Counted from the first letter of the stretch, positions 27,885 to 37,770 are shown. The stretch is DNA of 64,000 nucleotides from Pseudomonadota bacterium (GCA_023423935.1 JAFAEQ010000058.1:88180-152179), one strand, 5' to 3'. Translations and numbers: made by a program. Notes: generated from the sequence alone by a model not told the origin.

Positions 27885-28937
27885 TCACTCCGGCCTGTCG
27901 GCGGGCGCTCCTTCGCTCGATCCGTTATTGGTGCTCTGATCGTTGTCGTCACGGGTGTTATTGCCCTGACGATCCGGCACGCGTTCGTAGGCTTCGACGA
28001 TTCGCTGTACCAGCGGATGCCGCACGACGTCTCGCGATGTGAAATAGGAGAACGCGACGCCCTGCACGCCCGGCAAAACCTTCATCGCGTTACGCAGTCC
28101 GGACATCTGCTGCTTCGGCAGATCGGTCTGCGTGATGTCGCCCGTCACTACCGCCTTCGAGCCGAAGCCCAGACGTGTCAGAAACATCTTCATCTGTTCG
28201 ACGGTCGTGTTCTGTGCTTCGTCCAGGATGATGAACGAATCGTTCAATGAGCGGCCGCGCATGAATGCCAGCGGCGCCACTTCGATCACCTGGCGCTCGA
28301 TTGCACGCGCCACCCGGTCGAAGCCCATCATTTCATAAAGCGCGTCGTACATCGGTCGCAGATACGGATCGACTTTCTGCGCCAGATCGCCCGGCAGGAA
28401 GCCGAGACGCTCACCGGCTTCGACCGCGGGACGCACGAGGATGATCCGCCGCACTCTCTCTGACTGCAGCGCCTCGACGGCACAAGCGACTGCGAGGAAC
28501 GTCTTGCCCGTACCCGCAGGCCCGATACCGAACGTCAGATCGCAGGTGTGAATGTTGTGAAGATACTGGCGCTGATTCGGACCGCGACCGCGAATACCAC
28601 CGCGCTGCGTATGAATGGCCTGATCTTCGATGCGCGGCGTGAGCGTCGCGGCTTCCACTGTCTCCATTCCGGATTCCTGCAAAGCCAGGTGCACACGATC
28701 CGGCGTCAACGACTCGCTCGCAGACAGATCGAACAACCGCTTCAACACATTCTGCGCGCGCTCAGCGGCCGCCGCCGGCCCCGAGACCTCCACCCAACCG
28801 CCGCGTCGGCGCACATTGACACCCAACCGCTGCTCGACATGCCGCAGGTTCTCGTCCATGGGACCGACGAAGTTCGCCAGGCGTGCGTTATCGACAGGTT
28901 CGAACGCGAGATCGCGGGTTTCTATAGGAGTGCTCAA
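27885..28937 (-). CDS. phoH: PhoH-like ATPase (YbeZ)
   Basis: A 350-residue NTPase. An N-terminal KH-like RNA-binding region (about 20-80) is followed by the PhoH domain with Walker A GPAGTGKT and Walker B FIILDEAQN. It probably acts with YbeY in RNA metabolism. No ATG occurs near the expected N-terminus. The likely start is the TTG at 28937 (LSTPIETRDLAFEP), since the frame upstream of it is repeat sequence. An acidic/Asn tail (NNTRDDNDQSTNNGS) ends the protein. Confidence 0.93.
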   Translation of the reverse strand: MSTPIETRDLAFEPVDNARLANFVGPMDENLRHVEQRLGVNVRRRGGWVEVSGPAAAAERAQNVLKRLFDLSASESLTPDRVHLALQESGMETVEAATLTPRIEDQAIHTQRGGIRGRGPNQRQYLHNIHTCDLTFGIGPAGTGKTFLAVACAVEALQSERVRRIILVRPAVEAGERLGFLPGDLAQKVDPYLRPMYDALYEMMGFDRVARAIERQVIEVAPLAFMRGRSLNDSFIILDEAQNTTVEQMKMFLTRLGFGSKAVVTGDITQTDLPKQQMSGLRNAMKVLPGVQGVAFSYFTSRDVVRHPLVQRIVEAYERVPDRQGNNTRDDNDQSTNNGSSEGAPADRPE

Positions 28938-28942
28938 GAGAA

Positions 28943-29096
28943 GATTTCCACGGGGGACACCGGGAACGTGGGGGTCGAACAAAAAAATGAAACAGCCATG
29001 AACTCAGCGGATCTGTCGCACAACGTGATCGTGGTCAGACGATGGCAGAAATCTTGGGTTGCTCATCCCGGCGCTCCCCGTGTGCCCCGTGGAGTT
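28943..29096. repeat. inverted CCACGGGG arms between miaB and phoH
   Basis: The arm at 29070-29096 reads CTCCACGGGG in the minus direction and lies inside the last codons of miaB. The complementary arm (28943-28975) lies directly upstream of the phoH TTG start. Confidence 0.82.
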
Positions 29097-30423
29097 CCGT
29101 ATTCTCGACCAAACGGCCGCGCAGGGAATTGCTCAGCGCTTCTGTGATCAGCACATCGGCGAACTGGCCGATCAACGCGTGCGGCGCATCAAAGTTCACC
29201 CAGCGCATGTTTTCAGTACGTCCGGCGAGCTGTCGTGAATCCTTCTTCGAGGGACGCTCGATCAACACGCGCTGAACGGTGCCGACCATGCGTCGGCTGA
29301 TCTCCATCGCATGAGCGTTGATGCGCTCCTGCAGGATCTGCAGGCGCTGCGCTTTCTCTTCATGAGTCACATCGTCGGGCAACGACGAGGCCGGCGTGCC
29401 GGGACGGCGGCTGTAGATGAAACTGAAGGACTGATCGAAGCCGACATCGGCGATCAGATTCATGGTCGCCTCGAAATCGCGATCCGTTTCGCCGGGAAAG
29501 CCCACGATGAAATCGGACGAGATGCTGATGTCGGGCCGCACTGCGCGCAGCTTGCGGATCTTCTGCTTGTATTCGAGCGCGGTGTAGCCGCGCTTCATCG
29601 CCATCAGGATGCGATCGGAACCGGCCTGCACGGGCAGATGCAGATAGTTTGCAAGCTGCGGCACATCGCGATACGCCTCGATGAGCGCGTCGCTGAATTC
29701 CACCGGGTGCGAGGTCGTGAATCGGATGCGATCGATCCCGTCGATCTCCGCCACGCAATAGATGAGCGTCGCGAGATCGCACAGCGTGCCGTCGTCCATC
29801 GGGCCTCGATAGGCATTGACGTTCTGGCCGAGCAGATTCACTTCGCGAACGCCTTGCGCTGCGAGCTCGCGAATCTCCGCCATTACTGCATCGAACGGAC
29901 GGCTGACTTCCTCGCCTCGCGTATAGGGCACGACACAGAAGGAGCAATACTTGCTGCAGCCTTCCATGATCGAGACGAAAGCCGTCGGACCTTCGGCGCG
30001 TGGCTGCGGCAGATGATCGAACTTTTCGATTTCAGGGAAGGAGATATCGACGACCGAGCGGCCCTTCGATTTCGCCTCGCTGATCATCTCCGGCAGGCGA
30101 TGAAGCGTCTGCGGACCGAACACGAGATCCACGTAAGGCGCCCGGCGAGTGATGCCCTCGCCTTCCTGACTTGCGACGCAGCCACCCACGCCGATGATCA
30201 GCCCGGGCCGGGACTGCTTGAGCTGCTTCCAGGTGCCCAACTGCGAGAACACCTTCTCCTGTGCCTTCTCGCGAATCGAGCAGGTGTTCAGCAGGATCAG
30301 GTCCGCCTGAGCCGGGTCCTCCGTGGGTTCATAGCCGCCAGCCACCCTGAGCACATCCACCATCTTGGCGGAGTCGTACTCATTCATCTGGCAACCGTAG
30401 GTGCGGATGTAAACGAAGGGCAT
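29035..30423 (-). CDS. miaB: MiaB tRNA methylthiotransferase
   Basis: A 462-residue radical-SAM enzyme converting i6A37 to ms2i6A37 in tRNA. The UPF0004 domain Cys ligands are C11, C48 and C82. The radical-SAM cluster motif GCSKYCSFC has C156, C160 and C163. A TRAM domain follows (about 380-440). The last 20 residues (from ELHGAHGERR) are unusual, because ten of them are the translation of an intergenic CACGGGG arm. Confidence 0.97.
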   Translation of the reverse strand: MPFVYIRTYGCQMNEYDSAKMVDVLRVAGGYEPTEDPAQADLILLNTCSIREKAQEKVFSQLGTWKQLKQSRPGLIIGVGGCVASQEGEGITRRAPYVDLVFGPQTLHRLPEMISEAKSKGRSVVDISFPEIEKFDHLPQPRAEGPTAFVSIMEGCSKYCSFCVVPYTRGEEVSRPFDAVMAEIRELAAQGVREVNLLGQNVNAYRGPMDDGTLCDLATLIYCVAEIDGIDRIRFTTSHPVEFSDALIEAYRDVPQLANYLHLPVQAGSDRILMAMKRGYTALEYKQKIRKLRAVRPDISISSDFIVGFPGETDRDFEATMNLIADVGFDQSFSFIYSRRPGTPASSLPDDVTHEEKAQRLQILQERINAHAMEISRRMVGTVQRVLIERPSKKDSRQLAGRTENMRWVNFDAPHALIGQFADVLITEALSNSLRGRLVENTELHGAHGERRDEQPKISAIV

Positions 30424-30468
30424 GGCTGGAGGTCGAACGCGGGGCGCGTAGGATACTGAAGAAAGGCC

Positions 30469-30566
30469 GTGGGCTGTAGGCTGTGGGCTGTAGGCAGGAA
30501 AAACAAGAGCTTAGCGGAGACCTCCCGTCTCTGTCCTAGAGCCTACAGCCTACTCACCTACAGCCT
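30469..30566. repeat. inverted GGCTGTAGG arms between ssb and miaB
   Basis: Read in the minus direction, the sense arm (30566-30536, GGCTGTAGGTGAGTAGGC type) touches the ssb stop codon. The complementary CCTACAGCC arm (30498-30469) lies 45 bases before the miaB start. Confidence 0.85.
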
Positions 30567-31039
30567 TAGAACGGAATATCGTCGTCGAAGCCGCCGTCAT
30601 CAGCCGGAGGACTTCTGTCCTCTGCCGGTGCTTGCTGCCGGGACTGTGGGCGCTCTCGCTCGCCGCCGCCCGAGGGGCCTCCAGAACCGCCTGCCGCGCC
30701 GCCACGACCGCCCAGCATCTGCATCTGGTCGGCGATGATCTCGGTCGTATAGCGATCCTTGCCTTCCTTGTCCTGCCATTTGCGGGTGCGCAGTTTGCCT
30801 TCGACGTACACCTGCGAGCCTTTGCGCAGGTATTCGGCGGCGATCTCGCCCAATTTGTCGTAGAGGACGATGGAGTGCCATTCGGTGCGCTCCTGCTGAT
30901 CGCCCGTCTGGCGGTCTTTCCAGGATTCGCTGGTCGCGATACGGATGTTGGTCACCGCCTTGCCGCTCGGCATATAGCGTGTGTCCGGATCTGCGCCCAG
31001 ATTGCCCACGAGAATGACTTTGTTGATGCCACGAGCCAT
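30566..31039 (-). CDS. ssb: single-stranded DNA-binding protein
   Basis: A 157-residue SSB. The OB fold occupies residues 1-110 (MARGINKVILVGNLG, TEWHSIVLYDKLGEIA). A Gly/Pro/Gln-rich linker follows, with the conserved acidic tip DDDIPF that recruits replication and repair partners. The start at 31039 is the family start. It is divergent from uvrA, the classical gammaproteobacterial arrangement. Confidence 0.97.
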   Translation of the reverse strand: MARGINKVILVGNLGADPDTRYMPSGKAVTNIRIATSESWKDRQTGDQQERTEWHSIVLYDKLGEIAAEYLRKGSQVYVEGKLRTRKWQDKEGKDRYTTEIIADQMQMLGGRGGAAGGSGGPSGGGERERPQSRQQAPAEDRSPPADDGGFDDDIPF

Positions 31040-31229
31040 GAGAACGCCCCAATCCCGAAAACGAGGGCGCACATTCTAGACGGCCCGACGAGGCCGGCAC
31101 GAAAAATAATTCGAATGCTCGCGAGATTCATTCCTGAAGATTCCGGGGTGCCGTGCGATGGGTCCTCGAGCCGTCGCTGGACGATTGGAGGCACCGGACG
31201 CGCAGTGCCCGCTCTTGGGCCTGGGCGCT

Positions 31230-31259
31230 TTGCCCCCACCTCTTTGCTCCCCGTATAGT
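31230..31259 (+). promoter_or_regulatory. putative sigma70 promoter of uvrA
   Basis: TTGCCC (31230-31235) and TATAGT (31254-31259) are separated by 18 bases. The predicted transcript starts about 34 bases before the uvrA ATG. No clear LexA box was seen in the ssb-uvrA gap. Confidence 0.5.
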
Positions 31260-31299
31260 GGCCGATCCTCGGTTCACGGACCTGAGCACTCGAAAGTCC

Positions 31300-34155
31300 A
31301 TGTCGTCATCCATCGTCATTCGCGGCGCGCGCACCCACAACCTGCGCAGCGTCGATCTGGAGCTGCCACGCGATCGGCTGATCGTGTTCACGGGCCTGTC
31401 GGGCTCGGGCAAATCCTCGCTGGCGTTCGACACGATCTATGCCGAGGGGCAGCGTCGCTACGTCGAATCCCTGTCTGCCTATGCGCGGCAATTCCTGTCG
31501 ATGATGGAAAAGCCCGAAGTCGAGCTCATCGAAGGCCTGTCGCCGGCGATCGCGATCGAGCAGAAATCCACTTCGCACAATCCGCGCTCGACCGTCGGCA
31601 CGGTCACCGAAATCTACGATCACCTGCGACTGCTGTTCGCGCGTGTCGGCGTTCCGCGGTGCCCCGATCATGGCGTGGAGCTCGCGGCTCAGACCGTGAG
31701 CCAGATGGTGGATCAGGTACTGCGCTTACCCGAGGGCACGCCGCTCATGCTGATCGCGCCGATGATCGACGCACGCAAAGGCGAGCACCTGCAGGTCATG
31801 GAAGCGTTGCGCGGACAGGGATTCGTGCGCGCTCGCATCGACGGCGCGGTGATGGAGCTCGATCCGCTGCCCAAGCTCGACAACAAGCGCAAGCACACCA
31901 TCGAGGCCGTCGTGGATCGCGTGAAGGTGCGGCCCGATATCGGTCAGCGTCTGGCCGAGAGCTTCGAGACTGCGCTGCGACTATCCGACGGCACCGCCCG
32001 TATCGCATTCATGGACGATCCTAAACGCGAGGAGCTCGTGTTCTCCGACCGCTTCGCCTGCACGATCTGCGGCTACAGCATCGCAGAGCTCGAGCCGCGA
32101 CTGTTCTCGTTCAACAATCCGGCCGGCGCCTGCCCGACGTGTACGGGACTCGGCGTCCAGCAATTCTTCGACCCCGCACGCGTGGTTCATCATCCCGACC
32201 TGTCGCTCGCGGGCGGTGCAATCCGCGGCTGGGATCGCCGCAACGCGTACTACTTTGCGTTGATTCAATCGCTCGCCCGGCAATACAAGTTCGATATCGA
32301 GACGCCATGGAAGGAGCTTTCCGCGAAACATCGGAAGCTCGTCCTGAACGGCAGCGGCGATGAGAAGATCGAATTTCGCTACGTCGACGCCAAAGGTGGC
32401 ACGACCAAGCGCTCGCACAAATGGGAAGGCGTGATTCCGAATCTCGAACGGCGTTATCGCGAAACCGAATCGGTCGCCGTGCGCGAAGAGCTGTCGAAGT
32501 ATCTGAGCAACCAGCCCTGCCCCGACTGCAAAGGCACTCGTCTCAATCGAGCCGCGCGTAATGTGTTCGTCGCAGACCGCACGCTGCCCGATCTGACGAG
32601 CATGTCGGTCGGCGATGCCATGCGCTTCAGCACGAACCTGTCGATCGAAGGCTGGCGCGGCGAAGTGGCAGACAAGATCGTGAAGGAAGTCGGCGAACGT
32701 CTGCGTTTTCTATGCGACGTGGGCCTCGACTATCTGACCCTCGATCGCAGCGCCGAGACACTGTCAGGCGGCGAGGCTCAGCGCATTCGGCTCGCAAGTC
32801 AGATCGGCTCGGGACTCGTCGGCGTGATGTACATCCTCGATGAGCCCTCCATCGGGCTGCATCAGCGTGACAACGAACGTTTGCTGCTGACGCTCAATCG
32901 TCTGCGCGATCTGGGTAACACGGTGATCGTGGTCGAGCACGATGAAGATGCGATTCGCCACGCCGATCATGTGGTGGATCTGGGACCCGGCGCCGGCGTG
33001 CACGGCGGTCAGGTGATCGCACAAGGCACACCTGAAGAAGTTGCCTCGAATCCGAAGTCGCTCACCGGCCAATATCTGTCCGGCGCACGAGAGATCGCCG
33101 TGCCCTCGGTGCGCACGCCGAAGCAAGACCGGTACCTGCGCATCGTGAATGCGCGCGGCAACAATCTCAAAGGTGTGACCGTCGACATTCCGCTGGGCCT
33201 CATGACCTGCGTGACCGGCGTATCGGGCTCGGGCAAGTCGACCCTGATCAACGACACGCTGTATAAGGTGGTTGCACGACAGCTCAACGATGCATCGACC
33301 GATCCGGCCCCGAACGACGGCGTCGAAGGCCTCGATGAGATCGACCGCGTCATCGACATCGATCAAAGTCCGATCGGACGCACGCCGCGATCGAATCCTG
33401 CGACCTACACGGGCCTGTTCACACCGATCCGCGAGATCTTCGCCGGAGTTCCGGAGGCACGTGCGCGCGGTTACGAAGCCGGCCGCTTCAGCTTCAACGT
33501 GAAGGGTGGCCGTTGCGAAGCCTGTCAGGGCGACGGCGTCATCAAGGTCGAGATGCACTTTCTGCCCGACATCTACGTGCCGTGCGATGTGTGCAAGGGC
33601 AAGCGCTACAACCGCGAAACGCTCGAGATCCGCTACAAGGGCAAGAACATCAGCGAAGTGCTCGAGATGACGGTCGAGGATGCGCTCGCCTTCTTCAAGC
33701 ACGTACCGACGCTCGAGCCCAAGCTGCAGACGCTGGTCGACGTCGGCCTCTCCTACATTCGGCTAGGTCAGAACGCGACCACGCTGTCCGGCGGCGAAGC
33801 GCAGCGCGTGAAGCTCGCAAAAGAACTGTCGAAGCGCTCGACTGGCCGCACGCTCTATATTCTCGATGAGCCCACGACCGGCCTGCATTTCTACGACATC
33901 GAGCAGCTCCTCGCCGTCCTGCAGCGCCTGCGCAACGAAGGCAACACCGTCGTGATCATCGAGCACAATCTGGATGTGATCAAAACAGCGGACTGGATCG
34001 TCGACCTCGGTCCCGAGGGCGGCTCCGGTGGCGGCACGATCGTGGGCATCGGCACCCCCGAACAGATCGCACGCATTCCCGAGTCGTACACGGGACGATT
34101 CCTCGCGCCGATCCTGGAGCGCGCTCGGAAGCCGTCTACTCGTAAGCGGGCCTGA
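31300..34155 (+). CDS. uvrA: UvrA excinuclease ABC subunit A
   Basis: A 951-residue DNA damage sensor of nucleotide excision repair (E. coli 940). There are two ABC modules, with Walker A GLSGSGKS near residue 33 and GVSGSGKS near 645, and signature LSGGEAQR twice. Zinc modules include CTICGYS...CPTC and CEACQGDG...CDVCKGKRYN. The start at 31300 (MSSSIVIRGARTHNL) matches the family; the longer open frame is promoter DNA. Confidence 0.98.
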   Translation: MSSSIVIRGARTHNLRSVDLELPRDRLIVFTGLSGSGKSSLAFDTIYAEGQRRYVESLSAYARQFLSMMEKPEVELIEGLSPAIAIEQKSTSHNPRSTVGTVTEIYDHLRLLFARVGVPRCPDHGVELAAQTVSQMVDQVLRLPEGTPLMLIAPMIDARKGEHLQVMEALRGQGFVRARIDGAVMELDPLPKLDNKRKHTIEAVVDRVKVRPDIGQRLAESFETALRLSDGTARIAFMDDPKREELVFSDRFACTICGYSIAELEPRLFSFNNPAGACPTCTGLGVQQFFDPARVVHHPDLSLAGGAIRGWDRRNAYYFALIQSLARQYKFDIETPWKELSAKHRKLVLNGSGDEKIEFRYVDAKGGTTKRSHKWEGVIPNLERRYRETESVAVREELSKYLSNQPCPDCKGTRLNRAARNVFVADRTLPDLTSMSVGDAMRFSTNLSIEGWRGEVADKIVKEVGERLRFLCDVGLDYLTLDRSAETLSGGEAQRIRLASQIGSGLVGVMYILDEPSIGLHQRDNERLLLTLNRLRDLGNTVIVVEHDEDAIRHADHVVDLGPGAGVHGGQVIAQGTPEEVASNPKSLTGQYLSGAREIAVPSVRTPKQDRYLRIVNARGNNLKGVTVDIPLGLMTCVTGVSGSGKSTLINDTLYKVVARQLNDASTDPAPNDGVEGLDEIDRVIDIDQSPIGRTPRSNPATYTGLFTPIREIFAGVPEARARGYEAGRFSFNVKGGRCEACQGDGVIKVEMHFLPDIYVPCDVCKGKRYNRETLEIRYKGKNISEVLEMTVEDALAFFKHVPTLEPKLQTLVDVGLSYIRLGQNATTLSGGEAQRVKLAKELSKRSTGRTLYILDEPTTGLHFYDIEQLLAVLQRLRNEGNTVVIIEHNLDVIKTADWIVDLGPEGGSGGGTIVGIGTPEQIARIPESYTGRFLAPILERARKPSTRKRA

Positions 34156-34161
34156 GAGCCA

Positions 34162-34340
34162 AAGATTTCACATAGAGAGCACAGAGCACACAGAGAAGGA
34201 GAACAGGAATCTCCACGGGATCACAGCGACACGGGGATCTTGCTTGAATCGTCGCATGCGAGTGAGTCAGACCTTTGACTGATCTCTCAACTGCACGCTC
34301 TTCACCCTGTGCTCCCCGTGTACCCCGTGGAGAATCTTTC
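34162..34340. repeat. CACAGAGAGCACAGAG arm plus inverted CCACGGGG arms, convergent gap
   Basis: After the uvrA stop come a CACAGAG-type arm (34162-34200) and a CTCCACGGG arm (34208-34240). The facing CCCCGTGGAG arm (34303-34340) is sense relative to the cytochrome gene on the other strand. Confidence 0.8.
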
Positions 34341-34349
34341 TTTGGAATC

Positions 34350-36851
34350 CTACCTCATGGGTTCCAACTCTTCGGAGTTCCATGGCTGATCGCGATTCGC
34401 AACGACACTGCGGATCTGCCGAACGGTTTGCGGTGAGACCGGCGATGCCTCGTTGCCCCAAGAGCGGCGCACATAGGTGAGGATCGCGGAGAGGGTCGCA
34501 TCGTCCAGCGATGCTAGGCTGGGCATCGCAAGCTCGTCCGCTTTGCCGTTGAGGACGATGCGTACCAACGCCTCGGGCGATCCGTTCACCCAGCGCGAGC
34601 CGGCGAGCGCGGGCGCCAATCCCTGCATGCCCTGCCCTTCGGATTGATGGCACGCGGCACAGACGGCGAAGTCCCGGCTGCCGCGTTCGTACCAGGTGCG
34701 CTCTTCGGGTTTCAGAGAAGCGAGCAACTGTTCCTTGTCGACTGCCTGACCCCGCCAACGGATCGACTTCACGAGCTGTGCTGCACGCTGCGCTTCGGGC
34801 GTCTTGCCGCGAGAGAACTCGATCAGCGGCTTGGGCTCGCTTGCAATGAACGTGGGTCGCGCTTCGCCTCGATCGGTGCGCGCAATCGTGCGATCGACAC
34901 CATCGAGCACGCTCGTTCTAACCCAGGCCGATGTGTCCGATGCCTGCAGTCGCGAGAGCAATGCATCTGATTGAGCGGCATCCCCCGACTGCAGAACGGT
35001 GGCGACCGTAACAGCCAGCACGGGAGCGAGCGCGTCCGTGTCTTCCTGCGCCGTCATCAGCCGCAGCGCGAATGGCATTTCACGACCGCTCAAACTGCTC
35101 ACGATCGCATCGGGCATGTACGCCTGAGTACCTGCACGCCGCGCCAGCTCGAAGAGCGCGGCGTCTGCGTGCGATGCAGGCGCTGCGCCCAAGGACAATG
35201 CCGCCTGTTGCTGAAATACGAGTTCATCGCGATGCGCACGATCCATGATGGCATTCACGGCACGCTCGCCGTCCTTCATGAAGGACTCTGCCAGCCGCGC
35301 ACCGAGCGCTGCGACGCGAGGCTCGGGATCTTTCAGCGCCGCATCGACCACCTCCCAGTTCACCGCATCGATTCCTTCAAGCGTCCAGAGCGCGTGCGCG
35401 CGCGTGGTCTCCTGCGTAGAACGAATCGCGAGTTGCCGTAGTGCTGGCGCCACCCGTGCATCGTGCTTTTCCACGAGCAGACGTTGCGCCGTGTCGCGCA
35501 CCCAGGCATCGCGATGCTCCAACGCGGCGACGAGTTGCGCGAGCGAAGCCTTGGCGAGATTGGGCGGCTCCTTGCGCTGCGCCTGCTGCGGCAGGATGCG
35601 ATAGATGCGTCCCATGCCGAGCGGCGCCTCGAGCCCGCGCTCCTTGATCTGATTACGAAGATACGTCGTGAGAAAGATCCGATGCTGGATCACGCCGCGA
35701 TACATATCGACGACATACAGCGATCCATCGGGTGCGTTGTACAGATTGACGGGACGAAAACGCTCGTCGGTCGATGTGATGAACTCGCCCATCGCATAGG
35801 CATTGCGAACGCGCGGTATACCTGCGCGGTCTTCGATGACGAGGCGCTTGATCAGATTCCCCGCCGGTTCGCAGATGAATGCATCGCCGTAAAAGCTGCG
35901 TGGGAACAATGAGCCGCGATAGATAACCGGCCCGCTCGCAGCCGTGAGAATCGGCAACGTGCCGTCCTCGCGCAGGATTTGATAGCCGCGATTCACGCCC
36001 GTCGTGACACGACCGGGCCAGACGGAGATCTCATTGGAACGAGCGAGCTGAACGCTCGCACCCTGCGGATTGGGCAGATGGCGATTGCGACGCAGATACT
36101 CGGCCGGCAGCACATCGGTGTAGAGCGCCACACTGTTGTTGTTGAAGTAGAGCTGGCCGAAATCGTCCTGCGTGATACCCCACTGTCCGCGAAAGCTCGT
36201 GGACTCGCGATCCCACCGGCCTTGTCGATAACGAAATCGCACCGTGTGATTCGCACTGTAGATCCAGTTATCCATCGCCCACATGAGCCCATTGGAACTG
36301 TGCTCGGGATTCGATGGATTGCCGTAATCGTTCGCGACCAGCTGACGTTCGTCCGCCTTGCCATCGCCGTTCTTGTCTCTGAGGAACCAGAGATTCGGCG
36401 GCTCTGCGACGAGTACACCGTCCGCGACGAGCGCGATTGCACGCGGCAGGACGAAGCCGCCTGCGAATTCCGTGCGCTTGTCCATGCGGCCATCGCCGTC
36501 GGTGTCTTCGAGATACGCGATGCTGCCGATCGGCGCGTCCTCGCCCGTGCCTTCGGCGTTCGGCATGAATGCACGCATCTCGACGACCCACAGGCGACCG
36601 TCGGGCCCGAACGCCAGGGCCACCGGATCGAACACCTGCGGTTCGCTGGCCACCAGCTCCGCGCGAAATCCGGGAGCAAGGCGCAGGGACTTCAACGCGT
36701 CGGCGGGACTGCGCGGATCGGCTGCAGGCACCTGCAGATGCGAGGGCGGCGGTGGCTGCGCCTCACCCGGACGGTCCCCGCTCTGAGCGAATGCGAGGCT
36801 CACGCTCAGCAACGCGGAAAGGGCAAGAACGTTCGAAAGGAAAGCAGCCAT
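34350..36851 (-). CDS. PVC-type CxxCH cytochrome with dehydrogenase-like propeller and HEAT-like region
   Basis: An 833-residue secreted or periplasmic protein. A signal peptide (cleaved after AFA, about residue 22) is followed by a beta-propeller of the TIGR02604 membrane-bound dehydrogenase type (about 50-420, with FGPDGRLWVVEM and EF-hand-like DTDGDGRMD and DKNGDGKAD). A HEAT-like helical region follows (about 430-650), then a C-terminal cytochrome c domain with CAACH at 731-735 and a Met ligand candidate in LAMPSL. This architecture is best known from Planctomycetes/Verrucomicrobia. Electron-transferring oxidation of a sugar-like substrate is plausible but unproven. Confidence 0.85.
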   Translation of the reverse strand: MAAFLSNVLALSALLSVSLAFAQSGDRPGEAQPPPPSHLQVPAADPRSPADALKSLRLAPGFRAELVASEPQVFDPVALAFGPDGRLWVVEMRAFMPNAEGTGEDAPIGSIAYLEDTDGDGRMDKRTEFAGGFVLPRAIALVADGVLVAEPPNLWFLRDKNGDGKADERQLVANDYGNPSNPEHSSNGLMWAMDNWIYSANHTVRFRYRQGRWDRESTSFRGQWGITQDDFGQLYFNNNSVALYTDVLPAEYLRRNRHLPNPQGASVQLARSNEISVWPGRVTTGVNRGYQILREDGTLPILTAASGPVIYRGSLFPRSFYGDAFICEPAGNLIKRLVIEDRAGIPRVRNAYAMGEFITSTDERFRPVNLYNAPDGSLYVVDMYRGVIQHRIFLTTYLRNQIKERGLEAPLGMGRIYRILPQQAQRKEPPNLAKASLAQLVAALEHRDAWVRDTAQRLLVEKHDARVAPALRQLAIRSTQETTRAHALWTLEGIDAVNWEVVDAALKDPEPRVAALGARLAESFMKDGERAVNAIMDRAHRDELVFQQQAALSLGAAPASHADAALFELARRAGTQAYMPDAIVSSLSGREMPFALRLMTAQEDTDALAPVLAVTVATVLQSGDAAQSDALLSRLQASDTSAWVRTSVLDGVDRTIARTDRGEARPTFIASEPKPLIEFSRGKTPEAQRAAQLVKSIRWRGQAVDKEQLLASLKPEERTWYERGSRDFAVCAACHQSEGQGMQGLAPALAGSRWVNGSPEALVRIVLNGKADELAMPSLASLDDATLSAILTYVRRSWGNEASPVSPQTVRQIRSVVANRDQPWNSEELEPMR

Positions 36852-37085
36852 CGAAATTTCTCAAAGGCGCCACACGCGAAGCAGCAGACTCTAACGCAGC
36901 ACACGCTGGACCGGGATCAGACGAAGGCAGGGCCCGCAGCGTCGATTGCGACGTTAATTTGCGTTTTGCACCACCGGCTGCTTCGATCGCCACTGCATTT
37001 CCGGCAGCGGCAGCTGCCGAACTCAGGGAACTCGATTGAGTCAGAGCTTCCTTAGGGTCAACGCCGACACTCGAGGAAGCCATCG

Positions 37086-37769
37086 ATGAACGAATCGTCC
37101 AACCCTCTAGCACTTTGCTCTTTCAGCGGCGGCAAAGACTCGTGCCTTGCCCTGTGGCGCGCGATCCAGCAAGGCTATTGGGTGCGCACGCTGCTCGTGA
37201 TGTTCGAAGAGTCCGGCGAGCGCAGCCGCTCGCATGCCATTCCACTGAATCTGATCGAAGCCCAGGCGCGTGCGCTCGGCTGCGCGCTGGTCGTGCGCAA
37301 CGCTTCATGGAAGAACTACGAAGCCGTATTCACCGCTGCGCTGCGCGAGCTGCGTTCAGCGGATCACACCCACGCCATTTTCGGCGACATCGATCTGCAA
37401 GCTCACCGGGATTGGGAGGAGAAAGTCTGCGCCGCTGCCGACGTCACCCCTGTACTGCCGCTTTGGCACCGGGACCGCCGCCAGCTGGCGCGCGAAGTGC
37501 TCGAAAGCGGCTTTCGCGCCCGCGTGGTCTGTACCGATTCACGCTATCTGCCCGATGAGTTCTGCGGCCGCGAGTACGACGCACAATTCATCGCCGACCT
37601 GCCCTCGAGCGTCGATGCCTGCGGCGAGAACGGCGAATTCCACACCTTCGTCTTCGACGGCCCCTGCTTCAACCATCCCGTCGCGCATAGAGTCGACGGC
37701 TTCGACGACTACACGGCTCCAGCTGAATTTGGCGGGGTGCGGTATCGGTTTGCTCGGTTGGTCGCGTGA
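37086..37769 (+). CDS. Dph6-like ATP pyrophosphatase (adenine nucleotide alpha hydrolase)
   Basis: A 227-residue cytosolic PP-loop enzyme with SGGKDS at 14-19, a central IFGDIDLQAHR segment and the Dph6-type motif CGENGEFHTFVFDGP near 176-190. In archaea and eukaryotes this family amidates diphthine on EF-2. Bacteria lack diphthamide, so the bacterial substrate is unknown. It is divergent from the cytochrome gene across 234 bases. Confidence 0.86.
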   Translation: MNESSNPLALCSFSGGKDSCLALWRAIQQGYWVRTLLVMFEESGERSRSHAIPLNLIEAQARALGCALVVRNASWKNYEAVFTAALRELRSADHTHAIFGDIDLQAHRDWEEKVCAAADVTPVLPLWHRDRRQLAREVLESGFRARVVCTDSRYLPDEFCGREYDAQFIADLPSSVDACGENGEFHTFVFDGPCFNHPVAHRVDGFDDYTAPAEFGGVRYRFARLVA

Positions 37770-37770
37770 A

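Noticed and set aside
31040..31299. LexA/SOS box in the ssb-uvrA gap.
   Set aside because: Neither CTGT-N8-ACAG nor TTAGTA-type palindromes were found by eye.
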